The position numbers and the translations under genes are program-made. Below are positions 11,138 through 21,862 of a stretch of DNA of 64,000 bases, piece after piece (positions within the stretch are counted from its first letter, which is position 1; the number at the start of each line of letters is the position of its first letter). The stretch comes from Phialocephala subalpina (Eukaryota; Ascomycota; Leotiomycetes; Helotiales; Mollisiaceae). Under the pieces are notes generated by a model that searched no databases, was not told the origin of the DNA, and saw only the letters and a program-made list of their open reading frames with translations. The DNA is taken from assembly GCA_900073065.1 (NCBI GenBank), contig FJOG01000014.1, positions 1,352,803 through 1,416,802 on the forward strand. The letters run 5' to 3'.

Positions 11138-12142
11138 TTATGGATGGCTAGCTACAAGAGCCTTCACTAAGGACTCCAAGAACCTGTCTGCATCTACAGT
11201 TTTGGCAGCTTTGATCTTAGGAAGATGAGTCCACTGAGAATCTACCCGCTCCCTCCGATTAACAATTGTCTGACCAAGGCTCAAACTACTCTGCGTTTCC
11301 ACTGCAACGTTGACCTCCCCGACCTCCACGATTGAGTGATCTATGGCAACAGCTACAGCTAGGGAATCGATCAAACAACACCAAGAGGCAAACTGCCTAG
11401 ACTCGGCAAAATCCAGCAGATCGAGCAAGAATCTAGCCGCAGGGGATTCCGGGGATGCCTCACGCAACGTCTGGCGATGGCTTGGCGACAGCTCAATGCT
11501 GGGAAGTGTGACGACGTCTAAGCCGAGGGCAGTCAGGTTGAAACCAGCATTGAATACCAGGCTGGCGGCTTCGGGGTCGACGTAGACATTCCATTCGCTG
11601 ACGGGATTATCTCCTGTTGCTCTGACAGAGCCAGCAGTGTTGAATCCAAATGATCCACCGATCAAAATCACCTCTGCGACCTTTGCCGGTAGAGTTGGAT
11701 CCTTCATTATCGCCAGGGCCAGATTCGTCAACGGACCCAAGCAAAGGACAGTCAAGGCCTTCAGCCCCTCCTCAGACACTGTGTCTCCATATCGATTCAC
11801 TGTCTCAACAATCAAGTCCGCGGCAAATTGTACGTTCTCTTCGAGCCCTCCTGTATCAACCAGTCCCAAATCTCTTAGCCCGTCTGAGCCATGGAAAAAA
11901 GGATCACGTGGGTATGGCCTAACCAGCGGTTTCAGTGGCCCACAAGCGACTGGGATTTGTCGTGCTTCAGATGAGTTGCATAGATGGAGAATCCTGCGGG
12001 CGTTCAATGAGCATTCGTCCGATGTCAGATTGCCTGAGACGGTGGTGATAGCGCAGATCTTGAGCTCGTCGTGGTTGAGAGCATAGAGGAGGGCTACGGA
12101 GTCATCGATTCCCGGATCACAATCGATCAGAATGTTCTTCAT
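11138..12142 (-). CDS. Inosine-uridine-type nucleoside hydrolase
   Basis: A single open frame encodes 334 aa from the ATG at 12142; an in-frame ATG at 12235 would add 31 residues. I prefer 12142 because family members begin right before the metal-binding motif, here MKNILIDCDPGIDD at residues 1-14 (DxDxxxDD binds Ca2+). Further family marks are the TTVSGN region, LCLGPLTNLA, ILIGGSFG, a GNxxxxxEWN(V)YVDPEAA-like segment and LDVV. The enzyme cleaves the N-glycosidic bond of ribonucleosides in purine/pyrimidine salvage. It is the only intact gene in a block whose other members (regulator, folate-type ligase, transporter) are broken, and it faces the regulator's 3' end. Confidence 0.85.
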   Translation of the reverse strand: MKNILIDCDPGIDDSVALLYALNHDELKICAITTVSGNLTSDECSLNARRILHLCNSSEARQIPVACGPLKPLVRPYPRDPFFHGSDGLRDLGLVDTGGLEENVQFAADLIVETVNRYGDTVSEEGLKALTVLCLGPLTNLALAIMKDPTLPAKVAEVILIGGSFGFNTAGSVRATGDNPVSEWNVYVDPEAASLVFNAGFNLTALGLDVVTLPSIELSPSHRQTLREASPESPAARFLLDLLDFAESRQFASWCCLIDSLAVAVAIDHSIVEVGEVNVAVETQSSLSLGQTIVNRRERVDSQWTHLPKIKAAKTVDADRFLESLVKALVASHP

Positions 12143-12638
12143 CTTTGCCGATATTGAAGCGAGGTCTTTTTCGTGATCCAGAATATAAAAGCCGAACAGT
12201 ATTTCTCGCTTCAATGTTGAAGAAGACTTGTTCATGGCTCAGGCTACCCCCATCTATCGGGTTCCTTGGGCGTGTGTAACTTCTCGGCCGACTTGCAAGC
12301 ACTCGTCCGACTTTTGATAGCCACAAGAAATGGGGTAGTAGACGAGACTCGTCCGAGCAATAAATTCCCACCCTTCTATCTTGTTGTCAGGCTCAACGGC
12401 AGATTCAGTTTGAATATCTTGGTCCGAAAGCAAATTTGCCAGTCGGTGGGTAAATAGTCGGCGACATTCGCTCCCTGACTTTTCCAACCATCACATCGGG
12501 CCTCTCGAGCTACTCGTCAGATGGTAGCCGCACACTGGATACCTACCTGCCTACGTTTCTGTCTCTGTATCCTAGCGCACTTCCTCTATTTTTAGTCATT
12601 CCATGTACCTCTGTAACGCAAGTCAACTATCATCAACA

Positions 12639-13361
12639 ATGTCCACCCTCGCCGCAGGAAAAGTGGACGTTCGCAAACGCGTTTGGGAACCTATTCTCAA
12701 AGTCGCACGACCAGATTCTCGCCACAATTTCGATTTCAGCAGCTTCATTGCCGACTTTGAAGGTTCAAACCGAGCGACTGAGCGACTCATTCAACTGCCA
12801 GCTTACATTAGCAGCGAAGTGCTCTTCTTCACGTCGGATAACTGTCTTGAGAGCCTCCGTCTCCAGGCCCTCAAAGATGGAAAATTAGTACTGATTACTA
12901 CTTACGCTATTCGCCGGGGCTTCTGGGTGTTGGATCCGCAGCGTATCGCGCCGCTGCCGATTATGGCTATGCTGCGATGTTAGATGGGATGGAGCGCCTG
13001 GGTCAGCACATGACACTGGCCGACATCGTCTCAAGGGATGGCGCGTTTCGTTGATGGTTACTGGCACCGGCGCAATCAATCTTCGTGGGGTTCGATTTGG
13101 CAAAGGGCACGGTTTTTTTGATCTGGAGTGGACACGATTGCGGTTGGAGTGGTGCATGATTGTCAAGGTCTAGAAGAAGAATTGTACCCGGAGGAATTTG
13201 ATACAGTGTGCGACGTTGTTGTTACGCCGACGAGGGTTGTTGAGGTCAATGGAGCTGCCAAACCGTCATGTGGGGTCTTATGGCCGTTGTTGCAGCCTGG
13301 AATGTTAGAAACCATTCCTCCTTTGCAAGAGTTGAAAGCAATGAATATAAAAATGGCATGA
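12639..13361 (+). pseudogene. 5-formyltetrahydrofolate cyclo-ligase-like gene, frameshifted
   Basis: The first ~110 codons from ATG 12639 are open and look like the MTHFS fold family (KVDVRKRVWEPILKVARPDS, then LRLQALKDGKLVLITTYA, FWVLDPQRI). After about 12945 the frame shifts (ADYGYAAMLDGMERLGQHM). A TGA appears near 13053. The signature MVTGTGAINLRGVRFGKGHG then FFDLEW returns in another frame. Another shift with apparent loss of some codons occurs near 13125. The tail (VVHDCQGLEEELYPEEFDTV, then VVVTPTRVVEVNG) runs to TGA 13359-13361. At least three lesions make it non-functional. Intact relatives act on 5-formyl-THF or are cyclo-ligase-fold proteins of unclear substrate. Confidence 0.75.
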
Positions 13362-13540
13362 TCGACGATGTTCACCTTCACAAGTAATTTGCCTGAGAAA
13401 GTCGTTTCTGCACGTAGCAAGAAGAGGATGTGCGCCACTTCACGAAACTGCAACGAGCGTCATTAAAAAAAAATGGACGACTTTATAGATTCCTATCTTC
13501 TGCAAGGCGTGAGTAACGATGCAAGTGGATTTACAGCCGT

Positions 13541-14210
13541 GTGTCAATTACCTTTAACAGTATATCCTCCAATCATGTCTTCGAAGGCGCTGGAATCACT
13601 GATCCCTACACACAGATGGTGGTCAATATCGGTATCAACGTGTTTTGCTTCTTCTGCGCTATTGGAGGTTGTTTCTCTATCGAACGATTGGGGAGAAAAG
13701 CAATGCTTTGTAAGTCTTATGGTTTCATTAGACAAGATTTTGAAGGATTGAGTACCGGATTAATAGCTGACGCCCACCAGTTGGTGTATCGTGTCTCATG
13801 GTCGTGCTACTTGTTCTCGTCTGTATCTTGACAGCACTGTATGGCGACGGCTCAAACCCTGCCGCCTCCTACGCCAACCTGGCAATGATCTACCTCTTCT
13901 CGGGCGCATATGCTTTTGCTTTTAACCCTCTCACCTTCGTCTATCCTGTTAGATCATGAATTATACTCAACGAGCAAAGGGTATTGCTGTTGGACAGATG
14001 GCTTGCTACGCATTCGGCTTTCTCAACCAATACACGACACCCATCGCGATAAATAATATTGGCTGGAAATACTACGCTCTCAATGCTGCATGGGACGTCG
14101 CCATTTGTGCTATAATATGGTTCTGGTTTGTTGAAACGAAGGGACTGGCTTTGGATGAAGTGGATGAGGTCTTTGATGGTGCTGTGCACACAGATGGTGT
14201 ACATTGGTGA
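13541..14210 (+). pseudogene. MFS sugar-type transporter, C-terminal half only
   Basis: Only the second half of a sugar porter is present. ITDPYTQMVVNIGINVFCFF and SIERLGRKAML match the TM7-8 region and its loop. After a probable intron near 13710-13785, a second segment gives three hydrophobic helices ending AFNPLTFVYPV. The expected YPVEIMNYTQRAKG motif is broken by a one-base loss near 13948 (GTT AGA TCA TGA). The following frame reads MNYTQRAKGIAVGQ, then a helix, and ends WFWFVETKGLALDEVDEVFD. The first six helices are absent upstream. Substrate is unknown; in this setting it may have served the same lost pathway as its neighbours. Confidence 0.7.
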
Positions 14211-14531
14211 CGGCACAAACGTCTCGTCGAAGTCAACGGATGATGTGGAGGTTGTTGGGGCCACTCGTAAGGCGGAGACTTGGACGGTCCAGCATGCTAT
14301 TGATGCACGATAATCCATTGATGTCGGAGATCGTCATATTGATAGCTGGTGAAATGAGTGAAGAGAACAAGGACTTTAAAAGACCCGTATGAGAGTTCGT
14401 AGATGCGCAACATTTGTCGTCGAGTATTACTTGACAATAATACGTTCCTTGAACAACAACCTGCTCATAATGATGTTCGAGTTCGCAAAGCTTTCGAAAA
14501 TCATCAGAAAATCATTTTCTAGTTCAGGGGG

Positions 14532-15050
14532 NNNNNNNNNNNNNNNNNNNNNNNNNNNNNNNNNNNNNNNNNNNNNNNNNNNNNNNNNNNNNNNNNNNNN
14601 NNNNNNNNNNNNNNNNNNNNNNNNNNNNNNNNNNNNNNNNNNNNNNNNNNNNNNNNNNNNNNNNNNNNNNNNNNNNNNNNNNNNNNNNNNNNNNNNNNNN
14701 NNNNNNNNNNNNNNNNNNNNNNNNNNNNNNNNNNNNNNNNNNNNNNNNNNNNNNNNNNNNNNNNNNNNNNNNNNNNNNNNNNNNNNNNNNNNNNNNNNNN
14801 NNNNNNNNNNNNNNNNNNNNNNNNNNNNNNNNNNNNNNNNNNNNNNNNNNNNNNNNNNNNNNNNNNNNNNNNNNNNNNNNNNNNNNNNNNNNNNNNNNNN
14901 NNNNNNNNNNNNNNNNNNNNNNNNNNNNNNNNNNNNNNNNNNNNNNNNNNNNNNNNNNNNNNNNNNNNNNNNNNNNNNNNNNNNNNNNNNNNNNNNNNNN
15001 NNNNNNNNNNNNNNNNNNNNNNNNNNNNNNNNNNNNNNNNNNNNNNNNNN
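14532..15050. other. Assembly gap (519 N)
   Basis: An unbroken run of N marks a scaffolding gap exactly where normal-composition DNA gives way to the AT-rich transposon island. The true length and content are unknown. The open frame that spans it is an artefact. Confidence 0.99.
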
Positions 15051-15179
15051 TTTAAATTAAAAATTTAAATAAAAAATAAAAAATAAAAATAAAAAATTAA
15101 TATTAAATTAAATATTAAAATAAATGATAAAGTTTTTAATTCAAATCAATATAATTATTTCTTAGTATTAAATAATTAG

Positions 15180-15581
15180 AAGGCCCGTTTTGGATATTAT
15201 TTTTGGCTTTATAATATAATATTTTTTAAATTTCGCTTATAAAATTAAAATTATATTATAGTGTTACGTGTAGGATTGGGTATCCTACTAACGCAGCCTT
15301 TGGCTGGCTTACAGCCACCACTTAAGGCTGCGCAGCCTCCATAACCTACGTAGAGCTCGCGTAAGCTTACGCGCAGCGTAGGAGGTCTTACGGGGGCTAT
15401 GCGGTTATTATTCTTAGGCTATTATTCTGTATATAAGGGCTCTCTGAATCTCTGGCAAAAAGACAGAGATTAGTCTAGTACCAATCTGACCTATTGTTGC
15501 CTCCTATTCTACACCTCACATATAAGTAAAAAAGCCAAATATTTAATATTATAACGAAAATTTTTATTTAAAACGGGCCTT
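15180..15581. mobile_element. TIR-bounded element interrupted by a solo LTR
   Basis: Terminal inverted repeats AAGGCCCGTTTT (15180-15191) and AAAACGGGCCTT (15570-15581) are perfect over 12 bases. TTTTGGCTTT/AAAGCCAAAT extends the symmetry further in on each side. The inside is AT-rich except for the GC-rich solo LTR at 15262-15520; without it the element is only ~140 bp, like a MITE. No convincing target-site duplication is visible, so the superfamily is not assigned. Confidence 0.5.
15262..15520 (+). mobile_element. Solo LTR (~259 bp) inside the TIR element
   Basis: The segment starts TGTTACGTGTAGG and ends CTACACCTCACA, i.e. TG...CA ends with imperfect inversion. It is far richer in G+C than its surroundings and contains a TATATAAG box followed by GACAGAGATTAGTC-type leader sequence. 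The flanks are TATAG and TATAA, a nearly matching 5-bp duplication. It differs from the LTR of the downstream Gypsy element, so it belongs to another family. Confidence 0.55.
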
Positions 15582-15695
15582 TTAAATAAATTATATCTAT
15601 TACTAATTGTATTTGTTTCGATTAAAAAATCTATTATTTCCTTTAATATTTAATTTTATATTAATTTTTAAAAACTTAAAAAATTAATTTTATAT

Positions 15696-15700
15696 ATAAT
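15696..15700. repeat. 5' target-site duplication ATAAT
   Basis: The five bases before the 5' LTR are ATAAT, identical to 24073-24077 after the 3' LTR. Confidence 0.8.
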
Positions 15701-15871
15701 TGTCATAGGGCGCTGTCACGTATCACGTGCGCCCCTAGCTCGGCGGCGCTACCAGCCGAGCCTCAAGAGGCGAAGCTGCGGCTGAACCCCGCTTCTCTTC
15801 CTTAAGTTTCAGAAATCCTACGACTTCTACTTACTCCCTGATCCGACCCCTTTTGGTGACCCCTTATTACA
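15701..15871 (+). repeat. 5' LTR of the Gypsy element
   Basis: The 171-bp repeat begins TGTCATAGGGCGCTG and ends CCCCTTATTACA. It matches 23902-24072 with three substitutions in my reading (two TpG-to-TpA changes here and one C/T difference). It keeps many CpA and TpG dinucleotides, unlike the interior. Confidence 0.95.
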
Positions 15872-16213
15872 GTTTGAAACTTCTTTTTGGATTAGCACGG
15901 CAAGTAGCGATTCACTTTTCAACGATCTCCGACCGAGAAAAGACCGCGCCCGCTGTAGTAGGCATCCGATCGTACTTACACTGCACAATCGACACCCAGC
16001 AAAACCCCGGACTCCCCCCGGCCCACGCCTCGCAGGTCGATAGAACGGAGAGAATCTAACAGAGCACCGATTAAACGACGAGACGGGACGGCCGGATTTG
16101 AGACCGACGTAGCGAGAGAGGCAAAACTCGAGAGCCTGTGGGTAAGAAGAGAAGGAGCGAGAGGCCTAGACTTTAATACACCAAATAATAGTCGAGCCGG
16201 CATAGCATATACT

Positions 16214-17650
16214 ATGATGCCTTCACAACAGGGACATAAGGGTGAAGAAAATCAACATGAGGACGAGGGTAGCCACCAAAGTAAAAAGAATCAACCCGAG
16301 GAAGAGGGCAACCCCCAAGCCAACGACAACCCTCAACACACGCCAAAACACTCCCCACGTTACTCCTAGCATTCCCGCCATAACTCCCAAATATCCACGG
16401 AGTCTCAACGAATCATTCGATAGCAACAAAAGGAATTGCGGGAGATACGAGAACAAAACGCTCTACTGCACGAACGTCTGGAATTATAAGCCATGCGTAA
16501 GAGGAACACGGAATTAGAGGCACGACTCGAAGCAGCGGAAAGGGCACAAAGACTACGAGCACCTAGTGTTCCAATAACATCGGGAGTAATCCCAAGTGCT
16601 CACAGGTAACTTCCTCCGAGTTTACGAGGTCCGCCTTCCTTCATGGGAACACAAGGAGCTCTAGCAGCATATAACCTATTAGTGCTCAACTCGCTCGGGT
16701 CCCGGGGAGGCCCTAGGGTCAAATAGCCGGGAACCTTCACCCCGCCAAGGGACAATATCAAGATTTGGATTATAGAAATAAAGGACTACTTCCTAGCTAA
16801 AGACATTATAAAGGCCAATAAACAAGCCGTTATTACTCGGAACTATCTCGCCCAAGCGATCAAGAAACGGATGATAATGGCACGCTTAAATAATAACTAA
16901 ACAAAAGCGGTTAAGTTTAATAATTAAATCCTACTAAAAGAATAAATATTCGCGGAGTATAGCCCGCAACTAACGTCAATAAAAGCAGATATAAAGATAA
17001 ACGAATATAAAATGTTCTAAAATCAATCGGTATAAGACTTTACGAACTATTTCGAGCTCTATTTGCAGGATATTTCATAGGGTTTCGAGGATAAATCGGT
17101 CTAGTTAAACTACCAATTAAAGCTCATAAAGCCAATCCTAGAACAAATATATATAGCGTCAAATAATTATCTGCCATAAACTTATACCGGCCTAAAGGAA
17201 GCAGCACGTTCTACAAAAGACTTCATCCGCACTATTACCAGACTATTTAATTCCCACCCAACGCAGGGAGCCTATTATTAGCAACTAACGCAAGGAGCTT
17301 ATTATTAGCAGCCAAGCAAGAAAACGATTAGGTTTAACAATCCCGCCACGAACTCGAACGCAACGCCCTAATAACCCCGGAAACCCCTCGGCGACTCGTC
17401 CGCGAACAAGAGGAAATAGTCTCTTTACCCAGATATTCCGATTAAGTAAAAAAAGAAGTTGCGATAATCAAAGTCCTATTTTAAGTGCCAGTAACTAGGA
17501 CACTTCGCAGATTAATGCCCGGGAAACGATCATCCTCCCCGCTAGTAAAAGTAGCGGGCCAACTAAAGAAAGTCTTTGCAATATTACTATCTACGCACTC
17601 TACTTAAACACAAAGGAAAGAAACACGATATACATTAGGCCAAAACGAAA
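16214..17650 (+). pseudogene. gag of the chromovirus, stop-riddled
   Basis: The frame starts at one of two adjacent ATGs (16214/16217) with a hydrophilic, Gln/Glu/Lys-rich N-terminus. A capsid-like region follows, and near 17477-17525 a CCHC zinc knuckle whose first Cys now reads Tyr (pattern xFKC, GHFAD, CPG). In-frame TAG/TAA codons occur throughout, mostly where Gln or Trp is likely. The frame is position 2 (mod 3), while pol is in position 1, so gag and pol were joined by a -1 frameshift. The 3' end is approximate. Confidence 0.75.
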
Positions 17651-17699
17651 TCATATAACTTCTATATGTTTAACATTATTCCCTAGTAATACTACTATA

Positions 17700-20600
17700 A
17701 GAACCGAATATTATAATACCTCCTTAGCGATAATCGGAATTTGAACGATTTATCGACATGGGATTAACCAATATAGGCCCCGGAGCGCCTAAGGCCAGGA
17801 ACTAATCCCTAACACGATTAAACACTAAATTAACACTAGATAATATCCTTAACTTTATCGAAGTAAACCCAATATTTTATACCGTACTATTAAGGCTAAA
17901 AGACAAGGATAGCAATAATATTAATTTGATGGCTATAATCGATTGCGATATAACTTGCAACTTCGCAAATAGCAAATTAATTCCTTGCTTCGAGGCTACC
18001 GCCAGGAACGAGTACTCGCTAGCGGTAAAGGATATTTAAGGTAAGATACTTACTTTAGCTTTAATTATAGCGTTTTTCTCCGTAGAAATCGATTATCCTC
18101 AAATGAAATAAAAGACTAGCATTATGTTTCGCAGTATAAATTTAATAGCAGCGGACCTAATCCTTGGTAGACCCTAATTACGGGAATATAACCCAAAAAT
18201 TAATTAGCAAACGAGATACTTAACTCGAAACGATGATAATTACGACATAAACGCATTATACGACGCTTTGGTAGCGCTTTATTTGTTCGAGTCGAATAAG
18301 ATAAATTTCGATGATATAACCGACCGAGAAACCACTAACGCAGAATACTTTAATCTTCTTAACGTCCTAGGACTTACCCCGGAAGATACAAAAGAGCCGC
18401 CGTCTAAGAGGGTAATACTCCCAAAGAAGTATACTAAACGGGCAAGAGTTTTTAGTAAAGAATAAAGCGAAAGACTTCCACTTTACCGATTAGGACTCGA
18501 CCACGAAATCCTATTGAAACTAAGCAATAAACCACCTTTCGAACCGATTTATAACTTGTCGGAAGAAGAGTTACAAGTACTCCGAGAATATATTGACAAA
18601 ATGCTAATACTAGGACTAATTAGACGTTTAAAGTCGCCCGTAGCTACACTAATATTTTTCGCTCCAAAGAAAGATAATTCCTTACGATTATATACTAATT
18701 ACCGGGGTATTAACGGAATAACGATCTTAAATTATTACCCGATTCCCCTAATCTCGGAGATCCTAAATCGCTTGGGAGCGGCCCGGATATTCACGAAGCT
18801 AAACTTGCGTAACGCCTATTACTTGATTCGAATAAAGGAGGGCTATGAATGGATAACCGCCTTTAGGACGCGTTTCGGTTTATTCGAATACTTAATCGTT
18901 CCGTTTGGTTTATATAACGCCCCGGTAACTTTTCAAGCCTATATCGACTAATGCCTAAAGGAATTCGTTAACGTTTTCGTTATTATCTACCTCGACGATA
19001 TCCTTATTTACTCTTAGATACAAGAGGAACACGAAATATATATTAATAACGTATTAGAGTAACTCGAAAAGTGGGGATTATATACCAAGCTAGAGAAATG
19101 CGAGTTCGATATCGAAAAAATCGAGTTCTTAGGATTTTTCGTATTATTAACTAGCATCGAAATAAACTAACGTCGCGTGGCTATAATCAAGGCTTAACTA
19201 ATACCCAACGGAACCCGGGAAGTTCTCTAGTTCCTAAGATTCTATAACTTTTATTAAAAGTTTATCCACAAATATAATATGGTAATATTACCCATAATAG
19301 TATTTTTCAAGGGAAACCAACCGTTTAAGTAAATTAACGCCGCGATAAAATCATTTGAGATACTCCAAGAATACTTTGCTAGGGCACTTTTACTCGTGTA
19401 CTTCAAACCGGAACTAAAAGTATAACTAGAGTATAACGCTTCGATTAAAGCTCTAATAAGTATTATTTCACAAAAGCAACAAAATATATACTTTTACCTT
19501 ATCGCATTTTACTCCCGAAAGTTTATACCCGCAGAGATTAATTACTTGATATTCGATTAAAAGCTATTAGCCATTATCGAATCAATTAAGTACTAGCGAT
19601 ATTACTTAGAAGGGGCTAAGCATATAATCACGATTATCTCCGACTATAATAACCTCAAGTACTTTATGATAACGAGAGTATTAACACGACGCTAAGCTCG
19701 ATAGGCGGTTATACTTTCAACGATTAACTTCGAAATTATCCACCGAGCAAAAAGCAAAAACCCGGCCGACGGCCCCTTTAGACGACCAGACTACGCCCGG
19801 GGAGCGGCCGAGGTACAATAGCCATTCCTCAGGTCAAGTAATACTAACGTGGACTTACTAGTAATACTCGAGAAACAAAACGACCTTTTGCATCTAATCG
19901 CCACGATAACTCGGAAAAACTTAACAGTAAATTTAAACTCTATAATATTAGAACTAAATAGTATCTCGTTAAATATAAACCAGGCGGAATCAAACGGCTT
20001 TATACTATTAGAACATGATTTGATTAAGGAAATTCGTGCCGCCCAAACAAACTATAACCACCTAGAGGAGGAGGGCTACTCGCTAAAGAATAATATCTGG
20101 GTATATAACGGTATATAATTTTAAGTCCCACTAAATGAAAATTTGAAGCGTAAAATCATAAGGGAATTTCACGATAATCCGACGGCGGGATATTTCGATA
20201 GAAACAAAACTCTTTTGGCGATAAAAAGACTTTTATATTAGAAGGATATAAATATAAACATTAAAGACTACGTTAATTCGTGTATCGCTTGCCAAAGGAA
20301 TAAGCCGAGGCGAAATACGACTCAAGGGGAGCTAGTACTTATCTCGGTCCCCGGATGGCCCTAGGGCTTTATTACCTTTAACTTAATAATTAACTTATTA
20401 CTATTAAAGAGGTTAGCGGATTTCGCAAACGATAAAGACGGGGTAACGCCGATATATAATACAGAACTTATTATCGTTAATAGGCTTACAAAAGAAGGAA
20501 ACTTTATATTGGTCCGAAAGGATATAACCTCAAAGTAATTCGCTTATATCTTCCTGAAATATATATTCTCGAAGCATGGTATACCTAACGATATTACCAT

Positions 20601-21489
20601 AAACCGCGCGGGGCTATTCATATTAGACTTCTAATTGACGTTTATTAGATTAATCGGTATAGTAAGGAAAATCTTTATATTATTTCACCCGTAGATAAAC
20701 GGACTTACTAAGAGATTAAACTCTGTTTTCGAATATTACCTCCGAAATTTCGTAAATTTCGAATAAGATAATTAGGCCGATTAGTTAGACTTGGCAAAAT
20801 ATTACTAGAATAATAACCTATCGCTAACGATCCGTATGTCGCCATTCGAAGCTAACGGAAAAGTAATCAAGCTTTACGAAGTCCGCATCCTATTATACTA
20901 TAAATCAGAATTTGCATACGAACTAGCAAAGCGCTTGAAAAAGACTCAGCGAAAACTTTAAAATATTTTAACTTATGCGCAAGACGTCTAAGCGAAATAC
21001 TATAATACTAAACATAAAAGAATCGAATTTAAAGTCGGCGACCGTATAATGTTTAACACCAAGAACCTCGCCTCTAACTAACCCTACAAGAAACTGGGAC
21101 CCAAGTACATTGGACCTTTCCGAGTTGAAGAGCGAGTTGGCTTTTAGGCGTACCGAGTGAAACTACTAAATACGTGGGGTTACCACGACGTATTCCACGT
21201 GAGCCTACTATCGGCTTTCCGGGGGCGCTCCCGGGGATTACTAGAGGACGAATCGGTAATTAAGCCGAGTTTAGAGCTAATTATAGATGACCTAGGAAAC
21301 GAGGAGGAAGAATGGGAGGTCGAAAGAATAGTTGATTTAAAGAGGAGATATCGTTAGCGTAAGTTTTATTACCTGATTAGGTGGAAGGGATAGAGCGCGG
21401 ATTACGATAGTTGGTATAAGGCCGAAGACTTTTATTATACTATAGAAGTAATCGCGGATTTCTATGAGAAGTATTTTTTTAAGTCGTAG
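17700..21489 (+). pseudogene. pol of the chromovirus (PR-RT-RNaseH-IN-chromodomain), stop-riddled
   Basis: The domains are in one frame, interrupted by RIP-type stops. A protease-like segment lies near 17929. The reverse transcriptase spans about 18500-19200, with FTKLNLRNAYYLIRI, VPFGLYNAPVTF and the catalytic YLDDILIYS near 18990. RNase H is at about 19330-19750. The integrase has its HHCC part near 20160-20310 (CIACQRNKPRR) and a core to ~20900. A GPF-type region lies near 21090-21130. A chromodomain is at about 21310-21480 (EWEVERIVDL, then FYYLIRWKG). TAG 21487-21489 may be the true end or another mutated codon. The start is approximate. Confidence 0.85.
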
Positions 21490-21862
21490 TTTAACGCTAA
21501 AGAATAGTGTTATTCTACTGAAAAAGAGATAAGTAAATTACTATAATAATGTTTTTATATAAAGTTAGTAATAAAGGATATTTATTTATATTATATATTT
21601 AGGCACGTTAATTAAAACGGTACGTGGATTAAAATAATATATTAATTAAAACGATTATTAATTTGAAATAAATGTTAATTAAAACGTAATTAAAGAAAAG
21701 TTTTTCTTGGTAGCGCAATTTCTCGATCGCAAGGCTATCGCGAGGCTATAAAAGGCTACGCTCGAAGCAAATCCTTTATATTAATAACTGTAAACTCGAT
21801 TTACTAACGATATAATATTTTCCCTAAACTCGATTTACTTATTGCGCGAAACCACGAAACAT

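Larger units (their letters stand above)
15051..15700. repeat. AT-rich (RIP-like) flank of the transposon island
   Basis: Outside the embedded solo LTR this stretch is almost only A and T, with runs of TTAAAT, TATTAA and AAATAAAA. The same type of sequence resumes right after the Gypsy element (24073-24210), so the element was inserted into an already AT-rich, probably RIP-mutated, repeat relic. No gene is visible. Confidence 0.8.

Noticed and set aside
14389..15060. Open frame of 223 codons spanning the gap
   Set aside because: Most of it is undetermined bases; it is an artefact of translating N.
17477..21489. Possible stop-codon reassignment (TAG/TAA read as Trp/Gln) in the retroelement
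   Set aside because: Stops replace both Trp (TGG) and Gln (CAG/CAA) codons, exactly what CpA-to-TpA change on both strands produces, and host genes in the window use TAA, TAG and TGA normally as stops.
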